From Faecalibacter sp. LW9 (GTDB lineage: Bacteria; Bacteroidota; Bacteroidia; Flavobacteriales; Weeksellaceae), in contig NZ_CP141062.1 of assembly GCF_034661295.1 (NCBI RefSeq), positions 2,790,001-2,854,000 on the forward strand: 64,000 bases of DNA, given 5' to 3'. Position 1 is the stretch's first letter, and every line of letters starts with the position of its first letter. The notes beneath the pieces are model-generated. The model was not told the DNA's origin. It searched no databases and saw nothing but the letters and a program-made list of their open reading frames with translations. The translations under genes were made by a program, and so were the position numbers. Positions 36,549 through 45,433 of this stretch are shown one piece after another.

Positions 36549-37589
36549 TTAGTCTTCCACGTGAAAGTGCGTTGGGAACGCTTTTTTAGGATCTTGTTTC
36601 AAAATATTTAATTTGAATTGACTTTCTAAAAATCCATATCCATAATTAAAGAATTGAATTAATGTCGTTTGCATCGATAAAATTCCAACTTTTACAGATT
36701 TAAATCTTAGCATAGAAAATACAAATATCGCCATCATATAAATTAGCCATAAATCAAATGGAATCCATAAAATCGTTTGATATTCCTGAAAAAACAATCC
36801 TACAACAAAAGTAATCCAAGCAAATAAAGTTCCTAAAAAGAACAAACTTGGAAACCAAAAAGTCGGTTTTACATAAGCCGGATGACGTTGATTCAGAATA
36901 GGTCTTGCCACTCCAAATTGATAGACTTGTTTGGCAAATTTTTTTAATGAGGTACGTCGTTTATGGATTACTTTTGAATCTGGAAACAGACGTGTTTCAA
37001 AACCGTTTTCCCATAAACGCATTGATAAATCTGGATCTTCACCAATTCGCATGGCTGCAAAACCACCGGTTGTTTCATAGGCTTTACGAGAAATTCCCAT
37101 ATTGAAGCTACGCGGTTGAAATTTCCCTACTTGCTTCTTCCCTCCTCTGATGCCTCCAGTAGTAAGAAATGACGTCATCGAAAAGGTTATCGCCTTCTGA
37201 TAAGCATTAAACGATTCGTCGGCATCATCTGGACCTCCAAACGCATCCACATAATGAGCAGTTAATTCATCGTAAACCGATTGTATGTAATTTGGAGGAA
37301 TAATGGTGTCTGAGTCTAAGAAAATAAAATAATTACCATTGGCTTTTTCCATCCCGTAATTTCTTGATTTTCCTGGACCAGAATTCGATTTGTAATAATA
37401 TTTAATATCCAACTGATCTTTAAACTTCGCACATACTGTATCCAATTTATTTTTTGATCCATCGTCCACGATAATCATTTCAAAATTGGAGTTGGATTGC
37501 TTGGTTAAACTGCTCAGTAATTCTGTTAATTCATCTTGACGTTCATAAACAGCGACAATAATGGATAACTGAAGTTCGATTGGATTCAA
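36549..37589 (-). CDS. Family 2 glycosyltransferase, membrane anchored
   Basis: A 346-residue GT-A glycosyltransferase: LSIIVAVYERQDELTELLSS, then the metal-binding FLDSDTIIPP (DSD, about residue 94), the acceptor region RIGEDPDLSMRLWENG (ED), and three hydrophobic helices at about 245-320 that anchor it in the inner membrane. Similar proteins make surface polysaccharide or glycolipid. It is the third gene of an operon with DUF2750 and an rRNA methyltransferase gene (gaps 9 and 11 bases). Donor and acceptor sugars unknown. Confidence 0.88.
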   Translation of the reverse strand: MNPIELQLSIIVAVYERQDELTELLSSLTKQSNSNFEMIIVDDGSKNKLDTVCAKFKDQLDIKYYYKSNSGPGKSRNYGMEKANGNYFIFLDSDTIIPPNYIQSVYDELTAHYVDAFGGPDDADESFNAYQKAITFSMTSFLTTGGIRGGKKQVGKFQPRSFNMGISRKAYETTGGFAAMRIGEDPDLSMRLWENGFETRLFPDSKVIHKRRTSLKKFAKQVYQFGVARPILNQRHPAYVKPTFWFPSLFFLGTLFAWITFVVGLFFQEYQTILWIPFDLWLIYMMAIFVFSMLRFKSVKVGILSMQTTLIQFFNYGYGFLESQFKLNILKQDPKKAFPTHFHVED

Positions 37590-37598
37590 ATTTTATAA

Positions 37599-38039
37599 TT
37601 AAGAGTTGATACTTTCTTTAATCTCTAATGCGACTTGCATGATATTTCCAGCACCTTTACTGTGTAAAGGAACATATTTCGCATTAGTTTGTTTAATGGT
37701 ATGCGCAATTTCGATAATTAAATCGATTGGTGATAGCTCTAGCCCTTTCGGTTCAGCATTAAAATCTAAACCTGCTAATGTTACTTCTTCAATCATACCA
37801 AACAACCATTCCTCTAAAAATACATTGAGATCCAAGGCTTCAATGGTATGATTTTCCCATTGATTTCGTTTTGCTTCTTTTGCTTTTTCTTCCGAAGACC
37901 AAAAACAAATCACTTCTAAATTTGAACCATCTTCATATTCAAATTCTTCTGAAAAAGTAACTGCAAAGCCTTCTTCAGACGTCAATAAATAAACTTTCTG
38001 ATTCGTAATGATTTGTTCGATAAAATCTTTAGTATCCAA
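37599..38039 (-). CDS. DUF2750 domain protein
   Basis: A 146-residue acidic cytoplasmic protein. Residues 1-100 match the DUF2750 pattern (VYLLTSEEGFAVTFSEEF, VICFWSSEEKAKEAKRNQW, LDLNVFLEEWLFGM); the C-terminal 45 residues are an extra helical part. Function unknown. Middle gene of the operon with the glycosyltransferase and the rRNA methyltransferase. Confidence 0.7.
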   Translation of the reverse strand: MDTKDFIEQIITNQKVYLLTSEEGFAVTFSEEFEYEDGSNLEVICFWSSEEKAKEAKRNQWENHTIEALDLNVFLEEWLFGMIEEVTLAGLDFNAEPKGLELSPIDLIIEIAHTIKQTNAKYVPLHSKGAGNIMQVALEIKESINS

Positions 38040-38050
38040 ATTGTTTTTTT

Positions 38051-39190
38051 TTAATCGTTTTGTTTTTTAAATTTCTTCGTACCCTCGTACATTTCGTATT
38101 GTAAGAAATCACATTCTAATTTCCCATTGAATACTTTTAATTTACGAGATGGACGCAATCCTACATATTTTTTGGCGGATAAATCAGATGTTACAAACCA
38201 AGCTAATGTATTCGGGTAACTTGATTTTAATGTATCTCCAATTTTCTTATAGAATACTTGGTTATCATTCTCTAAACGCTCGTTATATGGTGGATTGAAT
38301 ACCAATAATACTGGAAACATTTCTTTTTTTGATTCAAAGAAATCTTGGTGACGAATTTCTATAAATTCTGATAAATCAGCAGAACGTACATTTTCTTCGG
38401 CAATTTTCACCATCATCGGCGAAATATCATAACCTACAATTTTATATTCTGATTCTTTGATGCGATTTAATCGTGTATTTCTGATTTGTGTAAATAATTC
38501 TTTATCATAATCAGGCCAATTTTGGAATGCAAAATGGCTACGATGAATTTGAGCTGGAATATTATTCGCTATCATTGCAGCTTCGATTAACATCGTTCCT
38601 GAACCACACATCGGATCCAAATAATTTCCTTTACCATCCCAGCCTGCAGCTAATAATAAACTAGCGGCTAATACTTCATTAATAGGCGCTGGACCTGTCT
38701 CAGAACGATACCCACGTTTATGTAACGAATCTCCAGAAGAATCCAAAGAAACAGTTACTTTATCAGCAGAAATATGTAAATTAAAACGAACATCTGGATT
38801 GTCTTTATCGATACTTGGACGTTTATCCATTTTTTCTTTAAAACGATCAACAATCGCATCTTTCATTTTTAGAGCTGCATAATGAGAATGCGTAAAATAA
38901 TCTGAATGAACAGTTGGATCAATCATAAACGTTTGATCAACATTTAAATAATTTTCCCAGTGAAACTTTTTTAAACGCGTATATAATTGGTCCTCTGTTT
39001 TGACAGAAAATGTCGTAATTGGTTTTTGGATTCTTAAAGCTGTTCGCAAACTGTAATTCGCTTTGTACATAAATCCTAAGTCTCCATAGAATTCTACAAT
39101 ACGATTTCCAATTTTTACATCCGCTGCTCCTAAAGCCTTTAATTCTTGCGCTAATATCTCCTCGAAACCATAAAAAGATTTCGCCTGCAT
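38051..39190 (-). CDS. THUMP-domain 23S rRNA methyltransferase (RlmL/RlmK-like)
   Basis: A 379-residue RNA methyltransferase: N-terminal THUMP RNA-binding domain (about 45-155) and a class I methyltransferase domain with LDPMCGSGTMLIEAAMIA (motif I, about 190) and the target-base motif LLVFNPPYNERL (NPPY, about 287), typical of guanine-N2 enzymes such as RlmL. The first ATG is at 39190; in-frame TTG codons at 39208 and 39205 (LENFRMQAK) could be the real start, because close relatives often begin MENFxM. A TACTTTTG box lies ~15 bases before them. Confidence 0.9.
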   Translation of the reverse strand: MQAKSFYGFEEILAQELKALGAADVKIGNRIVEFYGDLGFMYKANYSLRTALRIQKPITTFSVKTEDQLYTRLKKFHWENYLNVDQTFMIDPTVHSDYFTHSHYAALKMKDAIVDRFKEKMDKRPSIDKDNPDVRFNLHISADKVTVSLDSSGDSLHKRGYRSETGPAPINEVLAASLLLAAGWDGKGNYLDPMCGSGTMLIEAAMIANNIPAQIHRSHFAFQNWPDYDKELFTQIRNTRLNRIKESEYKIVGYDISPMMVKIAEENVRSADLSEFIEIRHQDFFESKKEMFPVLLVFNPPYNERLENDNQVFYKKIGDTLKSSYPNTLAWFVTSDLSAKKYVGLRPSRKLKVFNGKLECDFLQYEMYEGTKKFKKQND

Positions 39191-39376
39191 TCTAAAGTTT
39201 TCCAACAATCAAAATTTTTACAAAAGTAAGGCTTTTATTATAAAACCTCATCATTTCGCGAATTTAACTCGTGCTGAAATTATCTAATAATTGTGTAGTT
39301 AGTGAGATTGCTAATAGGAACAGATATAATAAACCCATCAACAAATTTTCGAATTCACTAATTTATTTCGTATTAT

Positions 39377-39391
39377 TGCAACAGATTTGCA
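39377..39391. promoter_or_regulatory. Possible operator of the Fur/Zur-like regulator
   Basis: Inverted repeat TGCAA-N5-TTGCA centred 15 bases before the regulator start. Its position in the promoter region suggests autoregulation. The match is to a dyad only; no binding site was proven. Confidence 0.4.
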
Positions 39392-39398
39392 TTAAGAA

Positions 39399-39785
39399 AT
39401 GAAACGCAGAAATACACCCCAAAAACAAGCGATTTTAGATTTGTTTGACACATACTCTTGTGCTTACAATCAAGAAGCGATTGAAAAACAATTGCATGGT
39501 AAAATGGATCGTGCGACAATATATCGGATTTTAAAACGTTTTTGTGAGGATGGAATTTTACATAAAGTATTAGGTGATGACGGTGTAGCCTATTATGCTA
39601 AATGCAAATCGTGCGAACATCAAAATCATCATCACAATCATTTTCATTTTCAATGCGAAAAATGCAACGAATTAACGTGCCTAAAAGAAGAAGTAAATCT
39701 TAATCTTCCGGAAGGCTATGAAATGAAAGACTACAATTGTGTTATCACTGGGATTTGCCCAAAATGTAAAAAAACTATTATATAA
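39399..39785 (+). CDS. Fur-family regulator, probably zinc-responsive
   Basis: A 128-residue Fur-fold repressor: winged helix (about 1-70; RATIYRILKRFCEDGILHKV) and a C-terminal metal domain with CKSC, a His-rich HQNHHHNHFHF stretch, CEKC and a final CPKC. These CxxC pairs form the structural zinc site of Fur/Zur proteins. A ZIP metal transporter lies two genes downstream in the same direction, which supports zinc uptake control rather than iron (inference). Just 4 bases separate its stop from the next start. Confidence 0.88.
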   Translation: MKRRNTPQKQAILDLFDTYSCAYNQEAIEKQLHGKMDRATIYRILKRFCEDGILHKVLGDDGVAYYAKCKSCEHQNHHHNHFHFQCEKCNELTCLKEEVNLNLPEGYEMKDYNCVITGICPKCKKTII

Positions 39786-39789
39786 ATCT

Positions 39790-40521
39790 ATGGACTGGTT
39801 CAAAGCGTGGTTTAATACCCCCTATTATCATATTTTATACAAAAACAGAAACGACGAAGAAGCGCGTACATTTATTGAAAATGTAACGAAATTTATCGAG
39901 ATTCCTGAAAAAGCAAAAGTCATGGACTTGGCTTGTGGAAAAGGACGCCATTCCATTACATTAAATCAATTGGGTTACGATGTTTTAGGTTTGGATTTAT
40001 CCGACGAAAGCATTGCTTACGCCAAACAATTTGAAAATGAACATCTACATTTTGATGTGCACGATATGCGCAAAATCTATCAAGAAAATGGATTTGATGC
40101 GATCTTCAATTTATTTACAAGTTTTGGATACTTTGACAACGACGAAGAAAATGCACAAGTTTTTGAAGCTATCCAAAAGCAATTGAAACCGAATGGAATT
40201 TTCGTTTTTGATTATTTAAATGCAGAGAAAATTGTTAAAAATTTAGTTCCATACGAGGAAAAAGAAATTGACGGTATTTTATTCAAGATTACAAAATCCA
40301 TTACCGAGAAAAACTTCATTAAAAAAGAAATCGACTTCAACGCTGATGGACAAGATTGGCATTTTGAAGAATATGTGAAAGTGTTATACAAAAAAGATTT
40401 TGATGAGATGATTGAAAAAGCGGGTTTTAAAATTCAACAAGTTTTTGGAAATTATCAATTAGGTTCATTTTTCAATGATTCTTCATCAGATCGTTTAATT
40501 TATATTTTAAAGAATGTTTGA
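39790..40521 (+). CDS. Class I SAM-dependent methyltransferase
   Basis: A 243-residue methyltransferase with MDLACGKGRHSITLNQLGYDVLGLDLS (motifs I and II, about 42-68) and IFNLFTSFGYF, followed by a beta-rich insertion (150-200) as in UbiE-like or cyclopropane-type small-molecule methyltransferases. The start was placed at MDWFKAWFNTPYYHILYKNR because this is the common beginning of the family in Bacteroidota; an in-frame extension of 17 residues overlaps the regulator. Operon position between a Fur-type regulator and a ZIP transporter; substrate unknown. Confidence 0.85.
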   Translation: MDWFKAWFNTPYYHILYKNRNDEEARTFIENVTKFIEIPEKAKVMDLACGKGRHSITLNQLGYDVLGLDLSDESIAYAKQFENEHLHFDVHDMRKIYQENGFDAIFNLFTSFGYFDNDEENAQVFEAIQKQLKPNGIFVFDYLNAEKIVKNLVPYEEKEIDGILFKITKSITEKNFIKKEIDFNADGQDWHFEEYVKVLYKKDFDEMIEKAGFKIQQVFGNYQLGSFFNDSSSDRLIYILKNV

Positions 40522-41224
40522 GATTAGTATTTTACTAGCGAGTGTTATTTTGGGTGTACTATGCTCTCAATATATCCTTCGTAACAAACAAAATTCAAAA
40601 CTACTATTAACGTTTAGTGGAGCGTATTTCTTGGCGATGACCGTTTTAGAAATATTACCCCAAGTGTATGGACATCCTGAAAATGAGCATTCACATCATA
40701 CGATTGGATTATTTGTGTTAGCAGGTGTAATCATTCAATACGTTTTAGAAACGATTAGTAAAGGAGTTGAACACGGACACGTGCATTTGCACCACAACGA
40801 AAACAAATTTCCATTAGGAATTTTTGGCGGATTGTTCTTGCATTCTTTGATTGAAGGAATTCCAGTTGCCAATGCGGATTCACACGATTTTATGTGGGCG
40901 ATATTTATTCATAATATACCCGTTTCCATGATTTTGTATGGGGCATTATCTCATCATACCAGTTCGAAATTGAGACAATTTCTTTTTATGTTTTTATTTG
41001 CGATTGCCGCTCCAATTGGTTTCTTATTGGGTAAACACACAGCAATTTCAAATTATACGTTAGAAATAAGCGCGATAGTTTCGGGAATCTTCTTGCATAT
41101 TTCTACGGTAATTTTGTTTGAAGCCAACGAAGGCCACAAATTCAACATTAAAAAATTTGGTGTTATAGTCCTCGGATTTCTATTGGCATATGCCACCGTT
41201 TCGATGCATATGCACAGTCATTAA
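40514..41224 (+). CDS. ZIP-family metal transporter
   Basis: A 236-residue inner membrane protein with about eight helices. ZIP features are the His-rich cytoplasmic loop (HPENEHSHH, HGHVHLHHNENK), the metal site helix LFLHSLIEGIPVA (HSxxEG) and WAIFIHNIPVSMILYG (HNxP). It probably imports zinc. Its start overlaps the methyltransferase stop by 8 bases, so it is the end of the Fur-like regulator operon. Confidence 0.92.
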   Translation: MFEISILLASVILGVLCSQYILRNKQNSKLLLTFSGAYFLAMTVLEILPQVYGHPENEHSHHTIGLFVLAGVIIQYVLETISKGVEHGHVHLHHNENKFPLGIFGGLFLHSLIEGIPVANADSHDFMWAIFIHNIPVSMILYGALSHHTSSKLRQFLFMFLFAIAAPIGFLLGKHTAISNYTLEISAIVSGIFLHISTVILFEANEGHKFNIKKFGVIVLGFLLAYATVSMHMHSH

Positions 41225-41230
41225 AATAAA

Positions 41231-41260
41231 AAAAGGGAGCTTATTACAGCTTCCTTTTTT
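41231..41260. terminator. Bidirectional terminator
   Basis: AAGGGAGCT/AGCTTCCTT stem with a 6-base loop, flanked by A and T runs, between convergent genes. Confidence 0.75.
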
Positions 41261-41265
41261 CTATT

Positions 41266-41850
41266 TTATAAATAATATCTTCGATCTAATACTAAATATT
41301 CTCCATTGGAATTAAATTTCCACTGTTGATCTTTTTTACAAGTATCCGTTTCATTTTTAATATTGAATTTCACTTCTTTTCCATTCATTTGAACATCAAC
41401 ATTATACTTACAATTTTCATCGACCACTTGCGTGGAAACTTTATCTTGTACTAACAATTCACTTTCAGTTATCGATTTTAAAGCATCATGAAGAATGTTT
41501 AAATCCATCTCGGTATAAAGTAAATCAAATTGCTCTCTTACAACATCAGTGGATAATCGCGAAGAATTCGATTCGATGGCATTTCGTATTTTCGTATTTT
41601 GCAGACTTAATTCAATTTCTTCCACCCGCTTTGGAGAATCTAAGTACTCAGCAACACGATCCGTTTTTCGTTCTTCAATATCTTTTTGAAGCTGAATAAT
41701 TTCCTTTACCAACTGTTTTTTTTCATTAGAAATTGTACTCAAATCTATGGATTCGACCACTTCTTCTTTTTCTGTGACGACATTTTTATTTTGCTCGCTA
41801 CAAGCTATAAATAAGGCTAATGGTAGGAAATAAAGTAAATTTTTTATCAT
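41266..41850 (-). CDS. Hypothetical lipoprotein
   Basis: A 194-residue protein with a lipoprotein signal (MIKNLLYFLPLALFIACSEQ; lipobox Cys17). The mature part is mainly helical and charged (SNEKKQLVKEIIQLQKDIEERK), possibly coiled coil, then a small beta-rich C-terminus with two Cys (ENCKYN, DTCKKD). No domain recognised. Located in the membrane facing the periplasm or outside; function unknown. Confidence 0.7.
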   Translation of the reverse strand: MIKNLLYFLPLALFIACSEQNKNVVTEKEEVVESIDLSTISNEKKQLVKEIIQLQKDIEERKTDRVAEYLDSPKRVEEIELSLQNTKIRNAIESNSSRLSTDVVREQFDLLYTEMDLNILHDALKSITESELLVQDKVSTQVVDENCKYNVDVQMNGKEVKFNIKNETDTCKKDQQWKFNSNGEYLVLDRRYYL

Positions 41851-41924
41851 AGTTGAATTAGTTTTCTGATATTAAAATAGTGATTATTTTATTACCAATC
41901 AACATTTTACCCTAAATAAAATCA

Positions 41925-42623
41925 CTAAGTGTATTGATTTAGATCCAATCCTAAGATGGCTCCTACTCGATTAAATTCTTCATTAGTTCTGGCATTCAAC
42001 ACCATTTTTTCATTTGTTATGGGATGATCAAAAATTAATTCATAGGCGTGCAACATCATTCCTTTTAAGCCAAACGTTTCTAACCACAACTTATTCTGTT
42101 TGTTGCACCCGTGAGGACGGCTTCCTAAAATGGGATGAAAAATATGACGAAAATGCTTTCTTAATTGATGCATACGTCCTGTTTCTGGAATTGCTTCCAC
42201 TAAGCAATATCTTGAAGTTGGATGATTATTGTATTCTAACTCAATTTCAGCTGTTTGTAAACGCTTGAAGTAGGTGATTGCATTTTGTTTTACACCATCA
42301 TCGTTGGTTAAATCATAATCGATGGTTTGTTCTTCTGGTGCCCAGCCACGTAAAATGGCTAAGTATTTCTTTTCTACTGCACGGGTTGCAAATCGATCGT
42401 TCATCACTTTTAAAGTTTCTTTATCCAATGCAAATAATAATACGCCCGACGTTTTACGATCTAAACGATGTATGGGATAAACGTGTTGTCCTCCAATTTG
42501 ATTTCTTAATTCTTGCACTGCAAATTCTTTTGCATCTCTAGCATAATAGGATTTATGGACCAATAACCCACTTGGTTTGTTAATGGCTATAATGTATTCG
42601 TCTTGGTAAAGAATTTCTAACAT
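41925..42623 (-). CDS. RluA-family pseudouridine synthase (TruC-like)
   Basis: A 232-residue pseudouridine synthase lacking an S4 domain. It begins MLEILYQDEYIIAINKPSGLLVH and has the catalytic HRLDRKTSGVLLFAL with Asp54, then ETGRMHQLRKHFRHI and HAYELIFDHP. Size and start match TruC, which modifies U65 of tRNA, but other RluA members are alike. Single gene. Confidence 0.88.
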   Translation of the reverse strand: MLEILYQDEYIIAINKPSGLLVHKSYYARDAKEFAVQELRNQIGGQHVYPIHRLDRKTSGVLLFALDKETLKVMNDRFATRAVEKKYLAILRGWAPEEQTIDYDLTNDDGVKQNAITYFKRLQTAEIELEYNNHPTSRYCLVEAIPETGRMHQLRKHFRHIFHPILGSRPHGCNKQNKLWLETFGLKGMMLHAYELIFDHPITNEKMVLNARTNEEFNRVGAILGLDLNQYT

Positions 42624-42638
42624 CCGGCAAAAATAAAA

Positions 42639-42664
42639 AAAGAGATTCGGAATCGAATCTCTTT
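42639..42664. terminator. Terminator downstream of the band-7 gene
   Basis: Perfect 11-bp stem AAAGAGATTCG/CGAATCTCTTT with a 4-base loop, T/A runs on both sides. Confidence 0.8.
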
Positions 42665-42686
42665 TTCACACATTAATGTAATCAAA

Positions 42687-43481
42687 TTAATTTACCGATT
42701 TAAAGAATGAAGGAGCATTACCATAAATGGCTGTTTTCCCATCCCATTTCTCAATAAATTGCTGTTGAATTAATAATTGGTTTAAAGATACTTTACGTAA
42801 TTCGTTGGCTCTTGCCTCTGCTTCTGCTTGTACAATTAATTTACGTGCATTAGCTTCTGCCACTTTTAATTCATTTTCTACACGTTGCGCTTCTTGAATT
42901 GCTGCGTTTTTCTCATTAATTGCTTTTGTAATCGCTTCAGGATATTGAATTCCACTTGTTAATTGTTCTAATGCAAAACCTTCATTTTTTAAGAACGCAA
43001 TCATTTTGGCTTGAACCCCATTTTCAAACGCTTCGCGGCTACTAATGATTTGATCCGTTGTAAACTTATTGAACTCGATGCGGTAAACATCTTTGATGTG
43101 ATTATAGAGAGTATTTTGCAAGACTTCATTAATTCCTTTGCGGTATTTTTTAAAGATTTGAGGCGATTTACCGTCAATAACTTTCAATGAAATTGTTGGA
43201 TCGACTGTAAATACAGAACCATCTTTAGCGTTTACTGTAAATGCTTCATAGTTTACCGTTTGTACATAAGTTGGAATCTCAAAAACTTGCTCTGTTAAAG
43301 GGTTATACCATACACGTCCTGTTACCAACGCTACATCTTGTACTCCTTTGTCCGAACCGTACATCTTTACAAGAAGTCCTTCATGTCCAGCATCAATGCG
43401 TTCTGTACACGCTAGCGCAAATAAGAATAAACAAAATGTCACAATTCCTCCAGCAGTAAGTTTGATTAAATTTTTATTCAT
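42687..43481 (-). CDS. SPFH/Band-7 (prohibitin-like) membrane protein
   Basis: A 264-residue protein with one N-terminal membrane helix (LTAGGIVTFCLFLFALACT), an SPFH/band-7 domain (about 28-190; DAGHEGLLVKMYGSDKGV ... VNYEAFTVNAKDGSVFTVDPTISL) and a coiled-coil tail (AINEKNAAIQEAQRVENELK, RKLIVQAEAEARANELRK). Such proteins form membrane scaffolds. The Cys near residue 25 (ALACTER) could also be a lipobox. It overlaps a small membrane protein gene by 8 bases, so the two are co-transcribed. Confidence 0.88.
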   Translation of the reverse strand: MNKNLIKLTAGGIVTFCLFLFALACTERIDAGHEGLLVKMYGSDKGVQDVALVTGRVWYNPLTEQVFEIPTYVQTVNYEAFTVNAKDGSVFTVDPTISLKVIDGKSPQIFKKYRKGINEVLQNTLYNHIKDVYRIEFNKFTTDQIISSREAFENGVQAKMIAFLKNEGFALEQLTSGIQYPEAITKAINEKNAAIQEAQRVENELKVAEANARKLIVQAEAEARANELRKVSLNQLLIQQQFIEKWDGKTAIYGNAPSFFKSVN

Positions 43482-43668
43482 GGGTAAAATAGATTTTTTT
43501 TAATAGTAATAAGGTGATGAAAATTAAAAGTACTAATAATAAAACACCCCCAATAACCGAAAGCGTATTGGGTTCACTGATGAGCCCAAAAATGTATTGA
43601 ATTGCAAACAATAAAAAGGCAATCCATACCGGAACCAAGGCAATTTTAAGTAATGTTTTATTGTTCAT
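43474..43668 (-). CDS. Small two-helix membrane protein
   Basis: A 64-residue protein with two hydrophobic helices (about 6-28 and 37-58) joined by SEPNTLSVIGG and ending in basic residues. No family recognised. Its last 8 bases overlap the band-7 gene, suggesting that the two act together in the membrane. Confidence 0.7.
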   Translation of the reverse strand: MNNKTLLKIALVPVWIAFLLFAIQYIFGLISEPNTLSVIGGVLLLVLLIFITLLLLKKIYFTHE

Positions 43669-43778
43669 AGCTTGATTAATTTTCTTAAAATTATCATAAA
43701 TAAGTTTAATTTATAATAACATTACTCATTGTAAATAAAATTTATTATTCGTATCTTTATGGAATGATTTGATGTGAA

Positions 43779-44525
43779 ATGAAGAATGGTTTAATTATAG
43801 GAAAAGGATGGATTGGTAGCCGCTTAGAACGCGTGTTACAGAATGAATATAACTTACAAACGACTAAACGACGATCGGATGCTGACAATTGTATCGCTGT
43901 GGATTTTGATCAACCCATTTCCCCTTTCGAAAACATCGAAGCCTTCGATTTTGTGGTAATTACTGTCCCATTTGGAAGACGAAATACTTTAGACCAATTA
44001 TCAACTCGTTTTCAACACATTATTCAATTTATTGGTCCAAAATATGACGGACAGGTTATTCTGATTTCAAGTACAGGAATTTATCCTGATGTGAATAGAA
44101 CTGTTACAGAAGAAACTTTTTTAACGCAAGAATTTAACGAGCCCTATCATAACATGGAACATTTAATTCGAGTACATTTAAAACAAGCCACAATTTTACG
44201 ATTGGGAGGTATTATGGGCGATGATCGCTATTTGTCCAAGTATTTAAATTTGGAACGAGAAGGTCTTGATGAAGTGGTGAATCATATCCATTATGAAGAC
44301 ATCTTAGCGGTGATTAAAATGTGTATTGAAAATAATGTACGCGGTGAAATCATTAATGTGGTTGCCCCTTTACATCCTACCAAAAGAGAAGTATTAACTT
44401 TTCAACTCCATGATGAATTGATTCATTCGATCACAAAAAAAGGTAAAACAATAACATCAGAGAAACTCATCCGTATCTTGAATTACCAATTTATTCATCC
44501 AAATCCTCTTTTTTTTAAGGGTTAA
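43779..44525 (+). CDS. NAD(P)-dependent epimerase-like (YeeZ-type) protein
   Basis: A 248-residue Rossmann-fold protein: GLIIGKGWIGSRLERVL (GxGxxG-type, about residues 4-20), FVVITVPFGRR, LISSTGIYPDVNRTVTEE and LRLGGIMGDDRYLSKYL. It resembles atypical short-chain epimerase/dehydratases of the YeeZ group. The YxxxK pair is not clear. The end overlaps the convergent TPR gene by 4 bases, so there is no room for a terminator between them. Substrate unknown. Confidence 0.78.
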   Translation: MKNGLIIGKGWIGSRLERVLQNEYNLQTTKRRSDADNCIAVDFDQPISPFENIEAFDFVVITVPFGRRNTLDQLSTRFQHIIQFIGPKYDGQVILISSTGIYPDVNRTVTEETFLTQEFNEPYHNMEHLIRVHLKQATILRLGGIMGDDRYLSKYLNLEREGLDEVVNHIHYEDILAVIKMCIENNVRGEIINVVAPLHPTKREVLTFQLHDELIHSITKKGKTITSEKLIRILNYQFIHPNPLFFKG

Positions 44526-45424
44526 CGATTTCTTTTTTTTCGCTCTTTCCTTCCATAAATCAATAAAAAAGTGATCATCGAAAGGATTGAGATTAAAATC
44601 GTATCCCAATTATTTTTGATTTTAGTGAATAACGATGCTTCATTTTGCTCGTTGCTGCCGTTAAGTTGAAGCATCCTTAAGTTGACGAAAGAGGGATCAA
44701 ATCCATATTTTATGGCGATTTCGTAGACTTCTTTAGCCTCTTGATTCAAGTTTCTTAAAAGCATTAAATTACCATAATCAAATAACAATTGTGAGACAAT
44801 TTCATCTTTTGGTCCCACAAAAGAGCGCCTTTCATTCAATTGAAAATAAAGTTGTTCCGATAACTCTTCCAACGCTTTTGGCGATAATTTCGTTACAGGA
44901 CGATCCTCTTTTCCAAAATCAACACCAATTAAATTTGTTGACGATAAAGGCATTTGCCCTAACTTAATTTTTAAGATATTCACGTGAATCCATTCCGAAT
45001 GATGATGAGAATTAGGATTGATTTCAATCGCTTTCTCGATCCATTTTAGCGCATTTACGTTGTCGCCTAATAATTCATAAGCTGTACCTAAATTAGAAGC
45101 TGTCGCATATAAACCTGGCGTCTTTTTTTCGATTTCTAAATATAAATCAATCGCTTTTTGATAATCCTTCGAAATGATGTATACCAACCCTTTTTCGTTC
45201 AAGTAATCTACATGAGGTTTGGCTTGATATAAACTGTCCAATTTTCGAATTTCTGTTGCAGGTTCATTCACCCAAAATTCGTGACCATAAGGCACAGCAT
45301 TAGCGTGATCGATGTAAACTGTCGTCCCAGTCGAGAGTTGATATTCTAATCCATTTAAACAAGCAAAAGAAGAACTTGAAATAAGAAGAAAAAGAATAAC
45401 TATATGTTGATTAAATTTTCGCAT
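44522..45424 (-). CDS. TPR protein with signal peptide and C-terminal membrane helix
   Basis: A 300-residue exported protein: signal peptide (MRKFNQHIVILFLLISSSSFA), tetratricopeptide repeats at about 85-155 (DYQKAIDLYLEIEKKTPGLY, DNVNALKWIEKAIEINPNS), a second helical part, and a membrane helix near the C-terminus (DTILISILSMITFLLIYG) followed by a very basic tail (RKERKKRNR). It would be held in the inner membrane with TPRs in the periplasm. Specific role unknown. Confidence 0.78.
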   Translation of the reverse strand: MRKFNQHIVILFLLISSSSFACLNGLEYQLSTGTTVYIDHANAVPYGHEFWVNEPATEIRKLDSLYQAKPHVDYLNEKGLVYIISKDYQKAIDLYLEIEKKTPGLYATASNLGTAYELLGDNVNALKWIEKAIEINPNSHHHSEWIHVNILKIKLGQMPLSSTNLIGVDFGKEDRPVTKLSPKALEELSEQLYFQLNERRSFVGPKDEIVSQLLFDYGNLMLLRNLNQEAKEVYEIAIKYGFDPSFVNLRMLQLNGSNEQNEASLFTKIKNNWDTILISILSMITFLLIYGRKERKKRNR

Positions 45425-45433
45425 TTTTTGTTT

